From: Paenibacillus rhizovicinus
Lineage (GTDB): Bacteria > Bacillota > Bacilli > Paenibacillales > Paenibacillaceae
NCBI RefSeq assembly: GCF_010365285.1
Contig: NZ_CP048286.1
Span: 1,350,001-1,414,000 of the forward strand
Direction: 5' to 3'
DNA length: 64,000 bases
Of the stretch, positions 53,487 through 62,641 are shown one piece after another. Within the stretch, counting starts at the first letter, position 1. Each line of letters opens with the position of its first letter. Made by a program: the position numbers and the translations under genes. The notes under the pieces are model-generated. The model made no database searches. It had not been told where the DNA came from and saw nothing but the letters and a program-made list of their open reading frames with translations.

Positions 53487-54680
53487 CTATTTGGTCGTCC
53501 CGAAGGAAGCGGACATGTCTGGGTTTGCAGCCGGCGCTTGGACGGCCTTCTTCACATAGTTCGAGGTGCGAATCCGCTCTTCCAGCTCCGCTTGGAAAGC
53601 GTTGCCGTCAATCGGCACCGTAACGGGCCGCTTCTGGAAGGAAGACAGCATGATGCCATTGGCTAACGTAAGCGAACCAAGCCCTTCCGGTCCTTCCGCA
53701 ATCAGGTCGACCTGTTGGCCGAGCAGCCGCTGCACCAGCCGTTCCGTTACGACGTGATGCCCGTTCGGAACGTTCGTGTCGACCGCGATCTCCTCCGGCG
53801 CAATATCCCATTCGGCAAAACGCTGATCCGTCTCCTGCGAGAACGCGAGCATCGATTGCGGATATTTATAATAAAGCAGCTTGTTATTTTCCAAAATGAG
53901 CTTGCCTAGATCGCCCACGATTTCCATCCGGTTCGTACCCGGCAGCTCCGCCGTCGTCACGATCAGATGGCCGACCATGCCGGATGCATGCTCGAAATAA
54001 GCCGTTACTTCGTCCTCTACCTCGATATCGTGGTATTTGCCGATATGGGCATGACCCGAGATCAAGTCCGGCAAACCGAACAGCCATTGATACATATCCA
54101 GCGTATGCGGACATTGATTGGTCAGAATGCCTCCGCCCTCGCCAGCCCATGTCGCGCGCCAGCCGCCGCTGTCGTAATACGCTTGGGAACGAAACCATTT
54201 GGTATGAATCCATGTCGCGCGCGTCAGCTTGCCCAGTGCGCCGCTTTCCATGATTTCCTTGAGTTTGGCGTAGAAAGGCAGCGTCCGCTCCTGGAACATA
54301 ATGGCGAATTGCAGGTCCGGCTTCTGCCCTTTGGCCGCTTCATAGGCTTGAATCATCGCCTTGGCGGCATTGACATGAACCGCGATCGGCTTCTCGCACA
54401 GGACATGAATGCCCCGCTTGAACGCTTCGATCGCAATGGCAGGATGATCGTAATGCGGTACCGCAATGATGACAACGTCCAGTTCGGCTTGATCCAGTAA
54501 ATCGATGGCGTCATAATAGGCTCTTGCCCCGCAAACCTTCGCCGTTGCGTCCGCCTTCTCCTTGTCCGTGTCGCAGACGCCGACTAATGCCACATGATCC
54601 ATGCTGCGCAAATAGTTCACATGATGCTGCCCAATGCTGCCGATCCCGACAAGCCCGAATTTAATGATACGATCGCTCAT
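53487..54680 (-). CDS. Gfo/Idh/MocA-family oxidoreductase
   Basis: A 397-residue dehydrogenase. GIGSIGQHH is the cofactor loop, HVLCEKPIAVH carries the EKP motif (near residue 97), and GGGILTNQCPHTLDMYQWL is the substrate-side motif with its D and H. GGGAGGCGG precedes the ATG. Divergent from an AraC regulator. It forms an operon with the isomerase gene. Confidence 0.94.
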   Translation of the reverse strand: MSDRIIKFGLVGIGSIGQHHVNYLRSMDHVALVGVCDTDKEKADATAKVCGARAYYDAIDLLDQAELDVVIIAVPHYDHPAIAIEAFKRGIHVLCEKPIAVHVNAAKAMIQAYEAAKGQKPDLQFAIMFQERTLPFYAKLKEIMESGALGKLTRATWIHTKWFRSQAYYDSGGWRATWAGEGGGILTNQCPHTLDMYQWLFGLPDLISGHAHIGKYHDIEVEDEVTAYFEHASGMVGHLIVTTAELPGTNRMEIVGDLGKLILENNKLLYYKYPQSMLAFSQETDQRFAEWDIAPEEIAVDTNVPNGHHVVTERLVQRLLGQQVDLIAEGPEGLGSLTLANGIMLSSFQKRPVTVPIDGNAFQAELEERIRTSNYVKKAVQAPAANPDMSASFGTTK

Positions 54681-54811
54681 TTGTCCGCCTCCCGTATGCT
54701 TTGGAATACAACCCTACCCTCTCATCCTATCGAATTCCAAGTACAACTTCCTTGACGAAATTGCGCTCAAAGTGGATAATATTGCTCAAAATCACAGGGA
54801 GGAACGGCAGG

Positions 54812-55666
54812 ATGATCAACGACTATATCGCCCGGCTCGACGACCATGTGAAATTCCTCCATGCGACGCGTCAACCGTCGTTCAATATTCATTTCCATTT
54901 GCATCAGGGCTGCGAAATGTTCTTCCTCATACGGGGCGACGTGAATTATTTCGTGGACAAAGCCGTTTATCGGCTGCGAATCGGCGATCTCATCATTACG
55001 AACGAGCATGAAATTCATAAGCCGGCCCTCACGACGGATGCGCCGTACGAGCGGGTGACGATTGAATTCGATCCGGCGCTGGTCGCCCTATTCCAGACGA
55101 ACGAGCTGAACCTGCTTCAATGCTTCTATGACCGGCCCATCGGCGAGCATAACAAGATCAGGCTGAGCGAGCACGAACGCGCGGCGCTTGAGGCGCTGTT
55201 CGCCAAATACGACGAGCTTCAGAAGCAGCCTTATCCCGAAACGCCGGTCGTCAAACTGGGCTGCCTGCTCGAAATCCTCGTTCTCGTGCAGCGCTGTTTC
55301 TATAAGAACAAAGACAAGGACAGCGGATTGGACCTGCCTCCGCAGCTCGCCCCGGTGATCGCTTATCTCGACCGGCATCTGGCCGAAGATTTATCGCTGG
55401 AACGGCTGGAGGGCTTGTTCTTCATCAGCAAATACCATCTAAGCCGGCTGTTCAAGAAGCATACCGGGAGCACGATCCATGAATACATCCTTTACAAGCG
55501 CATCGCCTTGGCCAAAACTCTGCTCCGGGAAGGACGCAGCGTAACCGAAGCCAGCATGGATGCAGGCTTTAACGATTATTCGGGCTTCCTCCGCGTGTTC
55601 AAGAAGAAAGTCGGTCTCCTGCCCAGACAATACGCCAAGCAGCACTATGCATCCCCGGGCAAGTGA
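54812..55666 (+). CDS. AraC-family transcriptional regulator
   Basis: About 284 residues: N-terminal cupin (FNIHFHLHQGCEMFFLIRG) and C-terminal double HTH (LERLEGLFFISKYHLSRLFKK, VTEASMDAGFNDYSGFLRVFK). GGGAGGA fixes the start at 54812 and rejects 37 upstream codons. Divergent from the Gfo/Idh-isomerase pair, its likely target. Confidence 0.93.
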   Translation: MINDYIARLDDHVKFLHATRQPSFNIHFHLHQGCEMFFLIRGDVNYFVDKAVYRLRIGDLIITNEHEIHKPALTTDAPYERVTIEFDPALVALFQTNELNLLQCFYDRPIGEHNKIRLSEHERAALEALFAKYDELQKQPYPETPVVKLGCLLEILVLVQRCFYKNKDKDSGLDLPPQLAPVIAYLDRHLAEDLSLERLEGLFFISKYHLSRLFKKHTGSTIHEYILYKRIALAKTLLREGRSVTEASMDAGFNDYSGFLRVFKKKVGLLPRQYAKQHYASPGK

Positions 55667-55680
55667 ATGGACGTACCAAT

Positions 55681-55708
55681 AACCCCGTCAGCCATTGACG
55701 GGGTTTTG
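55681..55708 (+). terminator. Terminator after the AraC gene
   Basis: AACCCCGTCA/TGACGGGGTT stem, short loop, then TTTTG. Confidence 0.92.
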
Positions 55709-55754
55709 CTAGGTTTTGTTTTCCATAGAAAGATCGTTGTTAAGCGCTTATCCA

Positions 55755-55970
55755 TTACGTATTTTCTTCGGGTCTGTACTCCAAAACATCCCCAGGCTGG
55801 CAATCTAACGCCTTGCATATGGCTTCTAACGTCGAAATCCGGACGGCTTTCGCCTTTCCGTTCTTCAATATGGATAGGTTAGCCATGGTGATTCCGACTC
55901 TCTCCGAAAGCTCCGTGACGCTCATTTTCCGCTTCGCCAGCATCACGTCAATATTAATTATAATGGCCAT
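55755..55970 (-). CDS. XRE/Cro-type helix-turn-helix regulator (YozG-like)
   Basis: A 71-residue single-domain HTH protein (LAKRKMSVTELSERVGITMANLSILKNGKAKAVRISTLEAI shown in part; helices at about 14-40). It ends in LEYRPEE, typical of the small XRE regulators that pair with DUF2975 membrane proteins, as YozG and YoaS do in B. subtilis. GAGGTGA precedes the ATG at 55970. Confidence 0.92.
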   Translation of the reverse strand: MAIIINIDVMLAKRKMSVTELSERVGITMANLSILKNGKAKAVRISTLEAICKALDCQPGDVLEYRPEENT

Positions 55971-56039
55971 GTTTTCACCTCGGACCGTCAATTATGTACC
56001 CATTAAGTCGGTTGCATATAACCCGCTGTTCATTCGCCT

Positions 56040-56519
56040 TTAGACAATGAAGTCATTCTCCGATTTCAAATCGACAGCTTCTTTCAAAAGCCGCTCTAGG
56101 ATAGAAGCAAACACGGCGATAACCAGCGAAGCCAATATAATGATGAGCCCCAATAATCCAATGGGTGGGTCAACTTTCTTCGCAATAAGCCGAAGGAGCG
56201 GCATGCCCAATACATACAAACCGCTGATCGCAATCGCGCAGTACTTGATCTTCTTTAACGCTTGGACAGCTAATTCCGAGAACGCCTTGTTCTCGTCTAT
56301 GTACCGTAGAAGGGTGAAAGCCTGATAGAGAGCGATATAATAAGGCACAGCCGCTCCGTACATCACGGCGAAAACGAGATAATTCATCGGGCCGATATTC
56401 GGATACGATTTTGCTGCGAAATTCCCGATCTCGGGCACTGCGAATACGCATAAGGCAAGAACCGGGATGCCCATCAAAATAACGGCTGCCTTTAAAAATA
56501 ACGTTGTTCCTCGTTTCAT
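56040..56519 (-). CDS. DUF2975 membrane protein (1)
   Basis: About 159 residues with four membrane segments (9-31, 46-68, 92-113, 124-147). Belongs to the DUF2975 family (YoaS type), which has no known function. GAGGTG supports the ATG at 56519. Close paralogue of the next gene (shared RGTTLFLK start, YIDENKAFSELAV, IIxASLVIAVFA end), so a tandem duplication. Probably co-transcribed with the XRE gene. Confidence 0.9.
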   Translation of the reverse strand: MKRGTTLFLKAAVILMGIPVLALCVFAVPEIGNFAAKSYPNIGPMNYLVFAVMYGAAVPYYIALYQAFTLLRYIDENKAFSELAVQALKKIKYCAIAISGLYVLGMPLLRLIAKKVDPPIGLLGLIIILASLVIAVFASILERLLKEAVDLKSENDFIV

Positions 56520-56568
56520 AAGAAGCACCTCGTCGTCCTCATACTGTTGGCATGCGCAATCGTGTCCG

Positions 56569-57051
56569 TCAGACCGTTAATTCATTCTCGGCTTTAATAT
56601 CGATGGCGTTCCGTAACAGCTTCTGCAATACCGCGGCGAAGACCGCAATGACCAAGGAGGCGAAAATCATGAGCATTCCGATGACGATCACCCCTGGGGA
56701 ATCGTCTCTCTCAGCCAGGAGATAGAAGAGCGGCATCCCCGCTGCATACAAAACGCTGATTGTGAACGCGCAGTTCTTGATATGCTTCAATGCCGTTACG
56801 GCTAATTCCGAGAACGCCTGGTTCTTGTCAATATAGACGAGAAGGTTAAACGCTTGATACAGGGCAAAGTAAACCGGGATCGCCATCGCATAGAAATCAA
56901 TAAAAAAGAGCACTTTCACGTACGCCTGATCCGGATACAATTCCGCTGCATAGTTTCCGATCGCCGGCACCAAGAAGATGAACAGCGCAAGTATCGCAAG
57001 TCCAATTAGACAAACGACGATCTTTAAAAAGAGTGTTGTTCCTCGTTCCAT
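56569..57051 (-). CDS. DUF2975 membrane protein (2)
   Basis: About 160 residues, four membrane segments, paralogue of the gene at 56040. Shared blocks are RGTTLFLKIV, YIDKNQAFSELAVTALKHIKNCA and IFASLVIAVFAAVLQKLL. GAGGTG supports the ATG at 57051. First gene of the DUF2975-DUF2975-XRE unit. Confidence 0.9.
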   Translation of the reverse strand: MERGTTLFLKIVVCLIGLAILALFIFLVPAIGNYAAELYPDQAYVKVLFFIDFYAMAIPVYFALYQAFNLLVYIDKNQAFSELAVTALKHIKNCAFTISVLYAAGMPLFYLLAERDDSPGVIVIGMLMIFASLVIAVFAAVLQKLLRNAIDIKAENELTV

Positions 57052-57155
57052 AACGTACACCTCACCATGATAATTTCAGTTTGATTGTAGCATGGGGTTT
57101 ATCGTTTTACAATAAATAATTACCGATTAAAATTATATAATTATCGCTGCAACAT

Positions 57156-57190
57156 ACAAAAGGCCATCCTCTAAAGGATGACCTTTCGCT
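57156..57190. terminator. Weak bidirectional hairpin
   Basis: AAAGG(C/T)CATCC and its complement around a TCTA loop, ending in CCTTT. It lies 59 bp after the HAD gene stop. The T-tract is poor. Confidence 0.4.
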
Positions 57191-57248
57191 AAGAAAACGG
57201 TGAGCTGCCTCTCCATGAATCATAAATCAGCTCGCCATCGCGCTTCAT

Positions 57249-57920
57249 TTAAGATATCCATTGCTTCCGGTCCCCAATCAGGCCGAGCAGCTCGGGCAAT
57301 TCCCTGATCGTCCATGCATCGCCGCCTGGTCGGCCAAGCGCCTCGTCTTCCTTCCAGACGCCGCGCATCCCTGCGCGCATGCTCGCTTCCACGTCGTTCA
57401 CGGGATGGTCGCCGACGAAGACGGCTTCTCCCGGTTCGACGCCGAGCCGCCGCAGCGCCAGCTCGAAGATACGAACATCCGGCTTCCGTAACCCTTCGAT
57501 TTCCGAAACGAGAATCGCATCGAAGTACCCCTCAATCCCCAAGCCGCGGATGTTGTTCATCTGGAAGACGCCGAACCCGTTCGTGATGATGCCCAGTTTA
57601 AGCCCTTGCAGCTTCAGTTCCTCCAGCATCCCGAGCAGCCCCGGAAACCCGATGCAGTGGTACTTGAAAGAGGAAACATAATCGTCCAACAGCTCCTGCC
57701 AATCCAGACTCAGCTTCCACTCTTCGATCAGCGCCTGATAGACGCGGTCTTTCCACACGTAGCCTTTCTGGTCCAGCTCAATGAAGCGATGGATAAACGC
57801 CTTTTTGCCGACGCTCCGGAACCCAGGCACGCGTTCGTATTGCTGTTCCAAGAACGACACCAACGACCGGTCGCGGTCCAGCAGCGTGCCGTCCAAGTCG
57901 AACAAGACTGCTTTCAGCAT
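57249..57920 (-). CDS. HAD-superfamily hydrolase (phosphatase)
   Basis: About 223 residues. Motif I DLDGTLLD (nucleophile Asp near residue 8), motif II as IITNGFG, motif III K in LRKPDVRIF, motif IV VGDHPVNDVE. Cap domain C1 type between. YjjG-like nucleotide or sugar phosphatases have this layout. AAAGGA fixes the start at 57920. Followed upstream by rpiA. Confidence 0.93.
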   Translation of the reverse strand: MLKAVLFDLDGTLLDRDRSLVSFLEQQYERVPGFRSVGKKAFIHRFIELDQKGYVWKDRVYQALIEEWKLSLDWQELLDDYVSSFKYHCIGFPGLLGMLEELKLQGLKLGIITNGFGVFQMNNIRGLGIEGYFDAILVSEIEGLRKPDVRIFELALRRLGVEPGEAVFVGDHPVNDVEASMRAGMRGVWKEDEALGRPGGDAWTIRELPELLGLIGDRKQWIS

Positions 57921-57965
57921 CCGCAGCATCCTTTCGTTCCGATATCATGCGCGTTCGGCTTTCCC

Positions 57966-58628
57966 TTACAGATAACGAGTCGTCCCATCGCCGCTGCCGA
58001 TAATGACGGTATCGGTCATCTTCACGAATAATCCATGCTCCGCGACACCGGGAATCAAGTGCAGCTTGCCGCTCAAATCCGCCGGATTGTCGATGACAGG
58101 GAAAGCGCAATCGAGAATGAAGTTGCCGTTATCCGTCACGAACGTCTTGCCGTCGACGGTCCGAAGCGTTGGTTCGCAGCCCAAGGCCTGTACTTGTCTC
58201 CTCGTGAGCTCATAGGCGAACGGGATGACCTCCACCGGCAGCGGGAATGTCCCCAGCTTGCGGACAAGCTTCGATTCGTCGACGATGACGATGAATTTGG
58301 CGCTGTTCGCAGCCAGGATCTTCTCTCGGAGCAGCGCTCCGCCTCCGCCCTTGATCAGGTTCAACGCCTCGTCGACCTCGTCCGCGCCGTCGATCGTGAC
58401 ATCGATGCCTTCAATCGCGGCGAAGGGCGCGATGGGAATACCGAGCTGCCGCGCCAGTTCTTCCGAATGCATCGAGCTGGCTACGGCCCGGATGCCAAGC
58501 CCTTCCTTCACGCGGGCAGCGATGCGCTGAATGGCAAAGTAAGCCGTCGTGCCCGTTCCGAGGCCAACGGTCATGCCGTGTTCGATATGTTCGACGGCCT
58601 TCTCTGCCGCCAGTTGTTTTACGTTCAT
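57966..58628 (-). CDS. rpiA: Ribose-5-phosphate isomerase A
   Basis: A 220-residue protein with the RpiA signature blocks GLGTGTTA, DGADEVD, KGGGGALLREKI and the C-terminal MTDTVIIG. Interconverts ribose-5-phosphate and ribulose-5-phosphate in the cytoplasm. AAGGTGAT precedes the ATG. The HAD phosphatase gene follows it 45 bp downstream. Confidence 0.97.
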   Translation of the reverse strand: MNVKQLAAEKAVEHIEHGMTVGLGTGTTAYFAIQRIAARVKEGLGIRAVASSMHSEELARQLGIPIAPFAAIEGIDVTIDGADEVDEALNLIKGGGGALLREKILAANSAKFIVIVDESKLVRKLGTFPLPVEVIPFAYELTRRQVQALGCEPTLRTVDGKTFVTDNGNFILDCAFPVIDNPADLSGKLHLIPGVAEHGLFVKMTDTVIIGSGDGTTRYL

Positions 58629-58705
58629 GGTTCAATCACCTTTTATCGTTATGTCTTAGGTCGTCTTCTGGTTCCTCTGTCTACCTGCCTCATTCTTTGA
58701 CTAAA

Positions 58706-59149
58706 TCAAGCCGTTTCATTCGGCGTAATGGCCTGAACGGCTTGAGGGGCCCTGCGCATGAAACGTCCTTCGCTGGGCTCGAAGCCGTATTGCTTGTACA
58801 GCCCATGGGCATCTTTCGTGCCGAGCAGGCCCGTCATATCCTCGTATTCGGGAGCGTGTACGATCGCATCGATCAGCTTTTTGCCCAGCCCCTGTCCCTG
58901 ATAAGCTTCAAGGATAAACACGTCGCACAGATAATAGAACGTGGCCCCGTCCGTGACGACACGGGCAAAACCGACCTGCCGTCCCTCAAGGTATACGCCA
59001 TAGCAGTCCGAGTTCGCGATGGATTTAATAATCCGCTCCTGCGGCCGGTTGCTTGCCCAGTAGCTTCTGGCCAAATAATCCAAAATAACGGCATGGTCCA
59101 GCTTGTCTTTGTTATCCGAAATGACATAGGCATCGAATACGATTTCCAT
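58706..59149 (-). CDS. GNAT-family N-acetyltransferase
   Basis: About 147 residues. The acetyl-CoA loop is YQGQGLGKKLIDAI, preceded by GFARVVTDGATFYYLCDVFI. The start at 59149 has AAAGGGGTG. Acceptor unknown. First of three acetyltransferase genes within 1.7 kb. Confidence 0.9.
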   Translation of the reverse strand: MEIVFDAYVISDNKDKLDHAVILDYLARSYWASNRPQERIIKSIANSDCYGVYLEGRQVGFARVVTDGATFYYLCDVFILEAYQGQGLGKKLIDAIVHAPEYEDMTGLLGTKDAHGLYKQYGFEPSEGRFMRRAPQAVQAITPNETA

Positions 59150-59195
59150 CCCCTGCACCCCTTTATCGGTCCGGTCCGGTCTCATGGCGCAGCCG

Positions 59196-59768
59196 TCACC
59201 TGTTCAATCGTTCGCGAAGCCACGGCATCGCCTGCTCGTAATCGTTCCGGTAGCTGCCGAAGCTTGACGTCGGCTCGATCTCAAAACCTGTCTGCAAGTA
59301 CAGGCCTACCGCCTTATAGCTCCAAGTCTGCGTATGCAAATAGACATCTTGCTTGCCTTCCGTGCGCGCCAGCGTCAGCAGGCATTGTCGAACGAGCGCT
59401 TTGCCTAGGCCAAGTCCTTGGAAGCCCGGCTTCACGGCAAGCCAGTGGAGCGAAGCTACTCGCCGATCCCCGTCGTCATTCCACCAAGCGGTAACGGTGC
59501 CCGCGTATTCGCCGTCTGGAGTTCTCGCGAACAAGACGCGTTCGGACAACTGGTCCCGCTCCGGCAAATATGCGTCGTGAAAATACCCCTTCGCCTCGCC
59601 ACCATCTTCAAACTCTCCAACTGCAGCTTCAATGTCAGCCCAATGCGTTTCATCGCCTTCCGTGAAAGCAGCAAACGAATACCCGGCAGGCAGCACGGGA
59701 ACCGGAACAGGCAGCGCGGCGCTTCGTTTCATGATCACGTTGAAATACGGAATCGACTTGTCCAGCAT
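59196..59768 (-). CDS. GNAT-family N-acetyltransferase
   Basis: A 190-residue acetyltransferase. LHWLAVKPGFQGLGLGKALV is the acetyl-CoA-binding core. QTWSYKAVGLYLQTGFE is the C-terminal motif B. AAGGAGC precedes the ATG. Not closely similar to its neighbours. Confidence 0.92.
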   Translation of the reverse strand: MLDKSIPYFNVIMKRSAALPVPVPVLPAGYSFAAFTEGDETHWADIEAAVGEFEDGGEAKGYFHDAYLPERDQLSERVLFARTPDGEYAGTVTAWWNDDGDRRVASLHWLAVKPGFQGLGLGKALVRQCLLTLARTEGKQDVYLHTQTWSYKAVGLYLQTGFEIEPTSSFGSYRNDYEQAMPWLRERLNR

Positions 59769-59821
59769 GTTGGATGCTCCTTCTTTACCCTATTCTTACA
59801 ACGGGCGGGCGCGCGCACTCG

Positions 59822-60361
59822 CTAACAATCCCGCTTCAGCCTTGCAAACAGCACGGCATCCACGAAACGCCCCTTCTCATAGAAATAGTCCCGCAGCAGC
59901 CCCTCTTCGCGCAGGCCTGCTTTCTCCAGCAGCTTCCTCGAGCTTATATTATCCGGATCGATGAAGGCTTCAATGCGATTAAGCCCCATCGACTCGAACC
60001 CGTAAGGAATGACGCTGCCCAGTGCTTCGCTCATAATGCCTTGCTGCCAGTAGGCGGGCGATAATTCGTAGCCGATTTCCGCTTTCGCATGTTCCTTCGT
60101 CCAGCTATGAAACCCGCAGGTTCCGATGATACGGTCCTCGGATTTCAAGGCAATTCCCCAGCGGATGCCGTCCTGCCGATCGAATCGCTCGTTCCAGCGC
60201 TGGATAAGCGATGCCGCTTGCTGCTGCTCCGTGAAGCTGTCCAAATCGTAGTATTCGGTGACCTCGTCTTTTGCAAAATACGCGAACAGTTCTGGAGCAT
60301 CCCCGAGCTTCAACTGGCGAAGTACGAGCCGTTCGGTCATTCGTATCGGAAAAGCCTGCAC
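59822..60361 (-). CDS. GNAT-family acetyltransferase (RimJ/RimL type)
   Basis: A 179-residue acetyltransferase with TERLVLRQLKLGDAPELFAYF near the N-terminus and YWQQGIMSEALGSVIPYGF as acetyl-CoA loop. This subfamily acetylates protein N-termini or small amines. It uses a GTG start with GAGGGA seven bases upstream. Confidence 0.9.
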   Translation of the reverse strand: MQAFPIRMTERLVLRQLKLGDAPELFAYFAKDEVTEYYDLDSFTEQQQAASLIQRWNERFDRQDGIRWGIALKSEDRIIGTCGFHSWTKEHAKAEIGYELSPAYWQQGIMSEALGSVIPYGFESMGLNRIEAFIDPDNISSRKLLEKAGLREEGLLRDYFYEKGRFVDAVLFARLKRDC

Positions 60362-60422
60362 TCGCGATCCCTCGTTTCAATTCCATGTCGCTGCTCTTCA
60401 TCGCTGCAATATGGACTTGCAC

Positions 60423-60905
60423 CTATGCTTTCATTTCCCACGAATCATATCTCTTCGTTCTCCAATCCAGCACGCCGTGCCGGATCCAATCGAGCGCCGC
60501 CATAACCAGCGGAGATGCTTGATCCGCATCGATTTGGCTGATTGGAACCCATTCCGCCCCAAGCGAATCGTCAATGCGCGGGGATTCGCTCGGATCGCCG
60601 CTCTCGTAAGCCACTTCAAACAAACCGGCAATATGATGGCAATGCGTGTGAGCATACCCCTCTCTTACCCAAGGGACTAGAAAATCCTTCGTGCCGATCG
60701 ATCGGAGCGGCGTAACGACGACGCCTGTCTCTTCCAGGAATTCCCGATGCAGCGTCTCGATGATGGTCTCGTTCGGTTCGACGCTCCCCCCGGGCAGATC
60801 AAATCTGCCGGTGTAAGGACCTCCCGTTTTGTGGATCAACAACAGGCGGTCTTCGCTGCGGCAAATGCCGTATATGCCCAGATGGCGATGCCATGAATTA
60901 CTCAT
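60423..60905 (-). CDS. Nudix hydrolase
   Basis: About 160 residues. The Nudix box is GGSVEPNETIIETLHREFLEETGV (shown in part, residues about 41-63), with the REFLEE metal ligands intact. It cleaves nucleoside-diphosphate-linked compounds. GGAGGT supports the ATG at 60905. Confidence 0.93.
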   Translation of the reverse strand: MSNSWHRHLGIYGICRSEDRLLLIHKTGGPYTGRFDLPGGSVEPNETIIETLHREFLEETGVVVTPLRSIGTKDFLVPWVREGYAHTHCHHIAGLFEVAYESGDPSESPRIDDSLGAEWVPISQIDADQASPLVMAALDWIRHGVLDWRTKRYDSWEMKA

Positions 60906-60917
60906 GCCCAACCTCCG

Positions 60918-61421
60918 TCAATAGATCAAATCCTCGCGAAACGCGATGCCGTTCGCGCTGCAATAATCCTGATATTTCTGCAAAACGGTATAAACGTCGT
61001 CCTGTCCGATAATACGGTTGTCCTCGTCGAAGTACTGCAGCGAACCGCTCAAGATGAACAGAGTCGTCACTTCCTGTGCGCCCGTAATTAACGTATGAAT
61101 ATCGCCGGGCGGTTCAAAAACAAACGTCCCCGGCTTCGCCGTCCACGTTCTTCCTTCATATCCCCACTCGCCTTCGATATTGAAGCCGATCACGCTGCCG
61201 CCCGTATGGCGATGGCGGCCAAGCGTGCGATTGCCCTTTATGCGGAATAAATAAATCCACGTCCCCGTCGATAGATCGAAGCGCAGCGGTTTAAAGTAGC
61301 AATTGACGTTCTCTCCCGAATCAAACGGCACCCAAGGCAAATCTTCCCCATGCAGTACCCGTTCGGGGAATTGGAAAGCTTCAGCTAGCTTAATGACGGA
61401 CTCTTTTATGATTTCATTCAT
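60918..61421 (-). CDS. Cupin-domain protein (2,4'-dihydroxyacetophenone dioxygenase-like)
   Basis: A 167-residue beta-barrel protein. Metal-ligand histidines are visible in GRHRHTGGSVIGF and DIHTLI, with the glutamate of FNIEGEWGYEG. It resembles the DAD/ChrR group of cupins. Substrate unknown. GGAAGGAA precedes the ATG. Confidence 0.85.
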   Translation of the reverse strand: MNEIIKESVIKLAEAFQFPERVLHGEDLPWVPFDSGENVNCYFKPLRFDLSTGTWIYLFRIKGNRTLGRHRHTGGSVIGFNIEGEWGYEGRTWTAKPGTFVFEPPGDIHTLITGAQEVTTLFILSGSLQYFDEDNRIIGQDDVYTVLQKYQDYCSANGIAFREDLIY

Positions 61422-61449
61422 GTTATGTTCCTTCCCCCTATGCCGTACT

Positions 61450-61917
61450 TCAGTTCTCCACCTCGAATATAGAGTCGATGACGAGCGGCAGATTGTTCCG
61501 CAGCGAGACCGCGCCGAGAACCGAACGCGTATGGACTCCTTTCTCCCCGAATACCTCCGCCATCAAGTCCGAAAATCCGTTCAACACTTTATGATGCTCC
61601 TCGAAGCTCGGCACCGCATTGACGAAGCCTTGCGCTTTCACGACGCGTTTCACGCGATCGAGCGAACCGAGCTCTGCTTGTACGGCGGCGAGCACTTCGA
61701 TGCCGGCCAGCCTGGCGAAATGAATGCCTTCTTCCGTCGTGTATTCGCTCCCGAGCTTGCCTTTCGGATTACCCGACGGTCCTTTCCCCGAAACGAACAT
61801 CAGCCCGTTCACGATCACGCAATTCGTATAATTGCCTGCCGGATTGCTTGCTTGAGGCAGCGTAATGCCCAATTCCGCCAATCTCGCTTCAATCGAAGGT
61901 TTCGTAGTCATTGTCAT
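61450..61917 (-). CDS. RidA/YjgF-family protein
   Basis: About 155 residues. Members hydrolyse reactive enamine or imine intermediates from amino-acid catabolism. ASNPAGNYTNCVIVNGLMFVSGKGP and the C-terminal VRSVLGAVSL are family motifs; the Arg of TRSVLGA would be the active-site Arg. Start at 61917 has GGAAGG. It is a longer form than the ~125-residue core. Confidence 0.92.
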   Translation of the reverse strand: MTMTTKPSIEARLAELGITLPQASNPAGNYTNCVIVNGLMFVSGKGPSGNPKGKLGSEYTTEEGIHFARLAGIEVLAAVQAELGSLDRVKRVVKAQGFVNAVPSFEEHHKVLNGFSDLMAEVFGEKGVHTRSVLGAVSLRNNLPLVIDSIFEVEN

Positions 61918-61983
61918 CCCATGCCTTCCCGCGTTGGATTTCGTCTCCTCGCGTTCAGCGAGGACTGTCATGCCATTATGCCA

Positions 61984-62439
61984 TTAATTCGTATCCCCCA
62001 CATAACAAACGGCTGCTGCCGTGCGATTAAGCTGTTTGATCAGGGAGTGCGGATAAAGTCTGACCTCGTGCAGCTGCTCAAGCGCCACCCATTCTACGCC
62101 GACTTGGAGCTCGTCCGGATTGCTGCCGTGGAATGTCTCCGTATGATTCACCAGCCGGCAGGCAAAATAAAACTCCACCTGATGCACGTCATGATCCCAC
62201 TCCGCGAATTCATGATTGTTCCCGATATATTCGCGGATATGGATAATGTCGCCCGGCTCGACCTCGCAGCCGATTTCTTCCAAGCATTCGCGTACGACGG
62301 CCGAACGCAGATCCTCGCCCTTCTCTTGCCCGCCGCCGGGGAAGAGATAGAAGAATCCCCATTGATCCTCATTCTTGGTAAGCAGGACGCGGTCGCGATC
62401 GATGATGACGGCTTTTGCCGAGTTGCGAATTGGCTTCAT
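61984..62439 (-). CDS. Nudix hydrolase
   Basis: About 151 residues. The Nudix box is GGGQEKGEDLRSAVVRECLEEIG (in part, residues about 37-59). AGAGGAG supports the ATG at 62439, 24 codons inside the open frame. Different from the Nudix gene at 60423. Confidence 0.93.
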   Translation of the reverse strand: MKPIRNSAKAVIIDRDRVLLTKNEDQWGFFYLFPGGGQEKGEDLRSAVVRECLEEIGCEVEPGDIIHIREYIGNNHEFAEWDHDVHQVEFYFACRLVNHTETFHGSNPDELQVGVEWVALEQLHEVRLYPHSLIKQLNRTAAAVCYVGDTN

Positions 62440-62641
62440 GTTATACTCCTCTTCTTCGTGCGTCATGTAGGTGTTCCGTTGTTTAGTGATACCGGTCATC
62501 CATGAAGGCATCGTTCTTAGTTGGTAGTATATACCAAGTCAGGCATATTCGCACGTTGATTTTGCGATGGCAAAAGACCGGCAGCCGGGTGGAGAATGCC
62601 TCTCCTTCATCCGAATGCCGGCCATCGAATAGTCAACTCGC

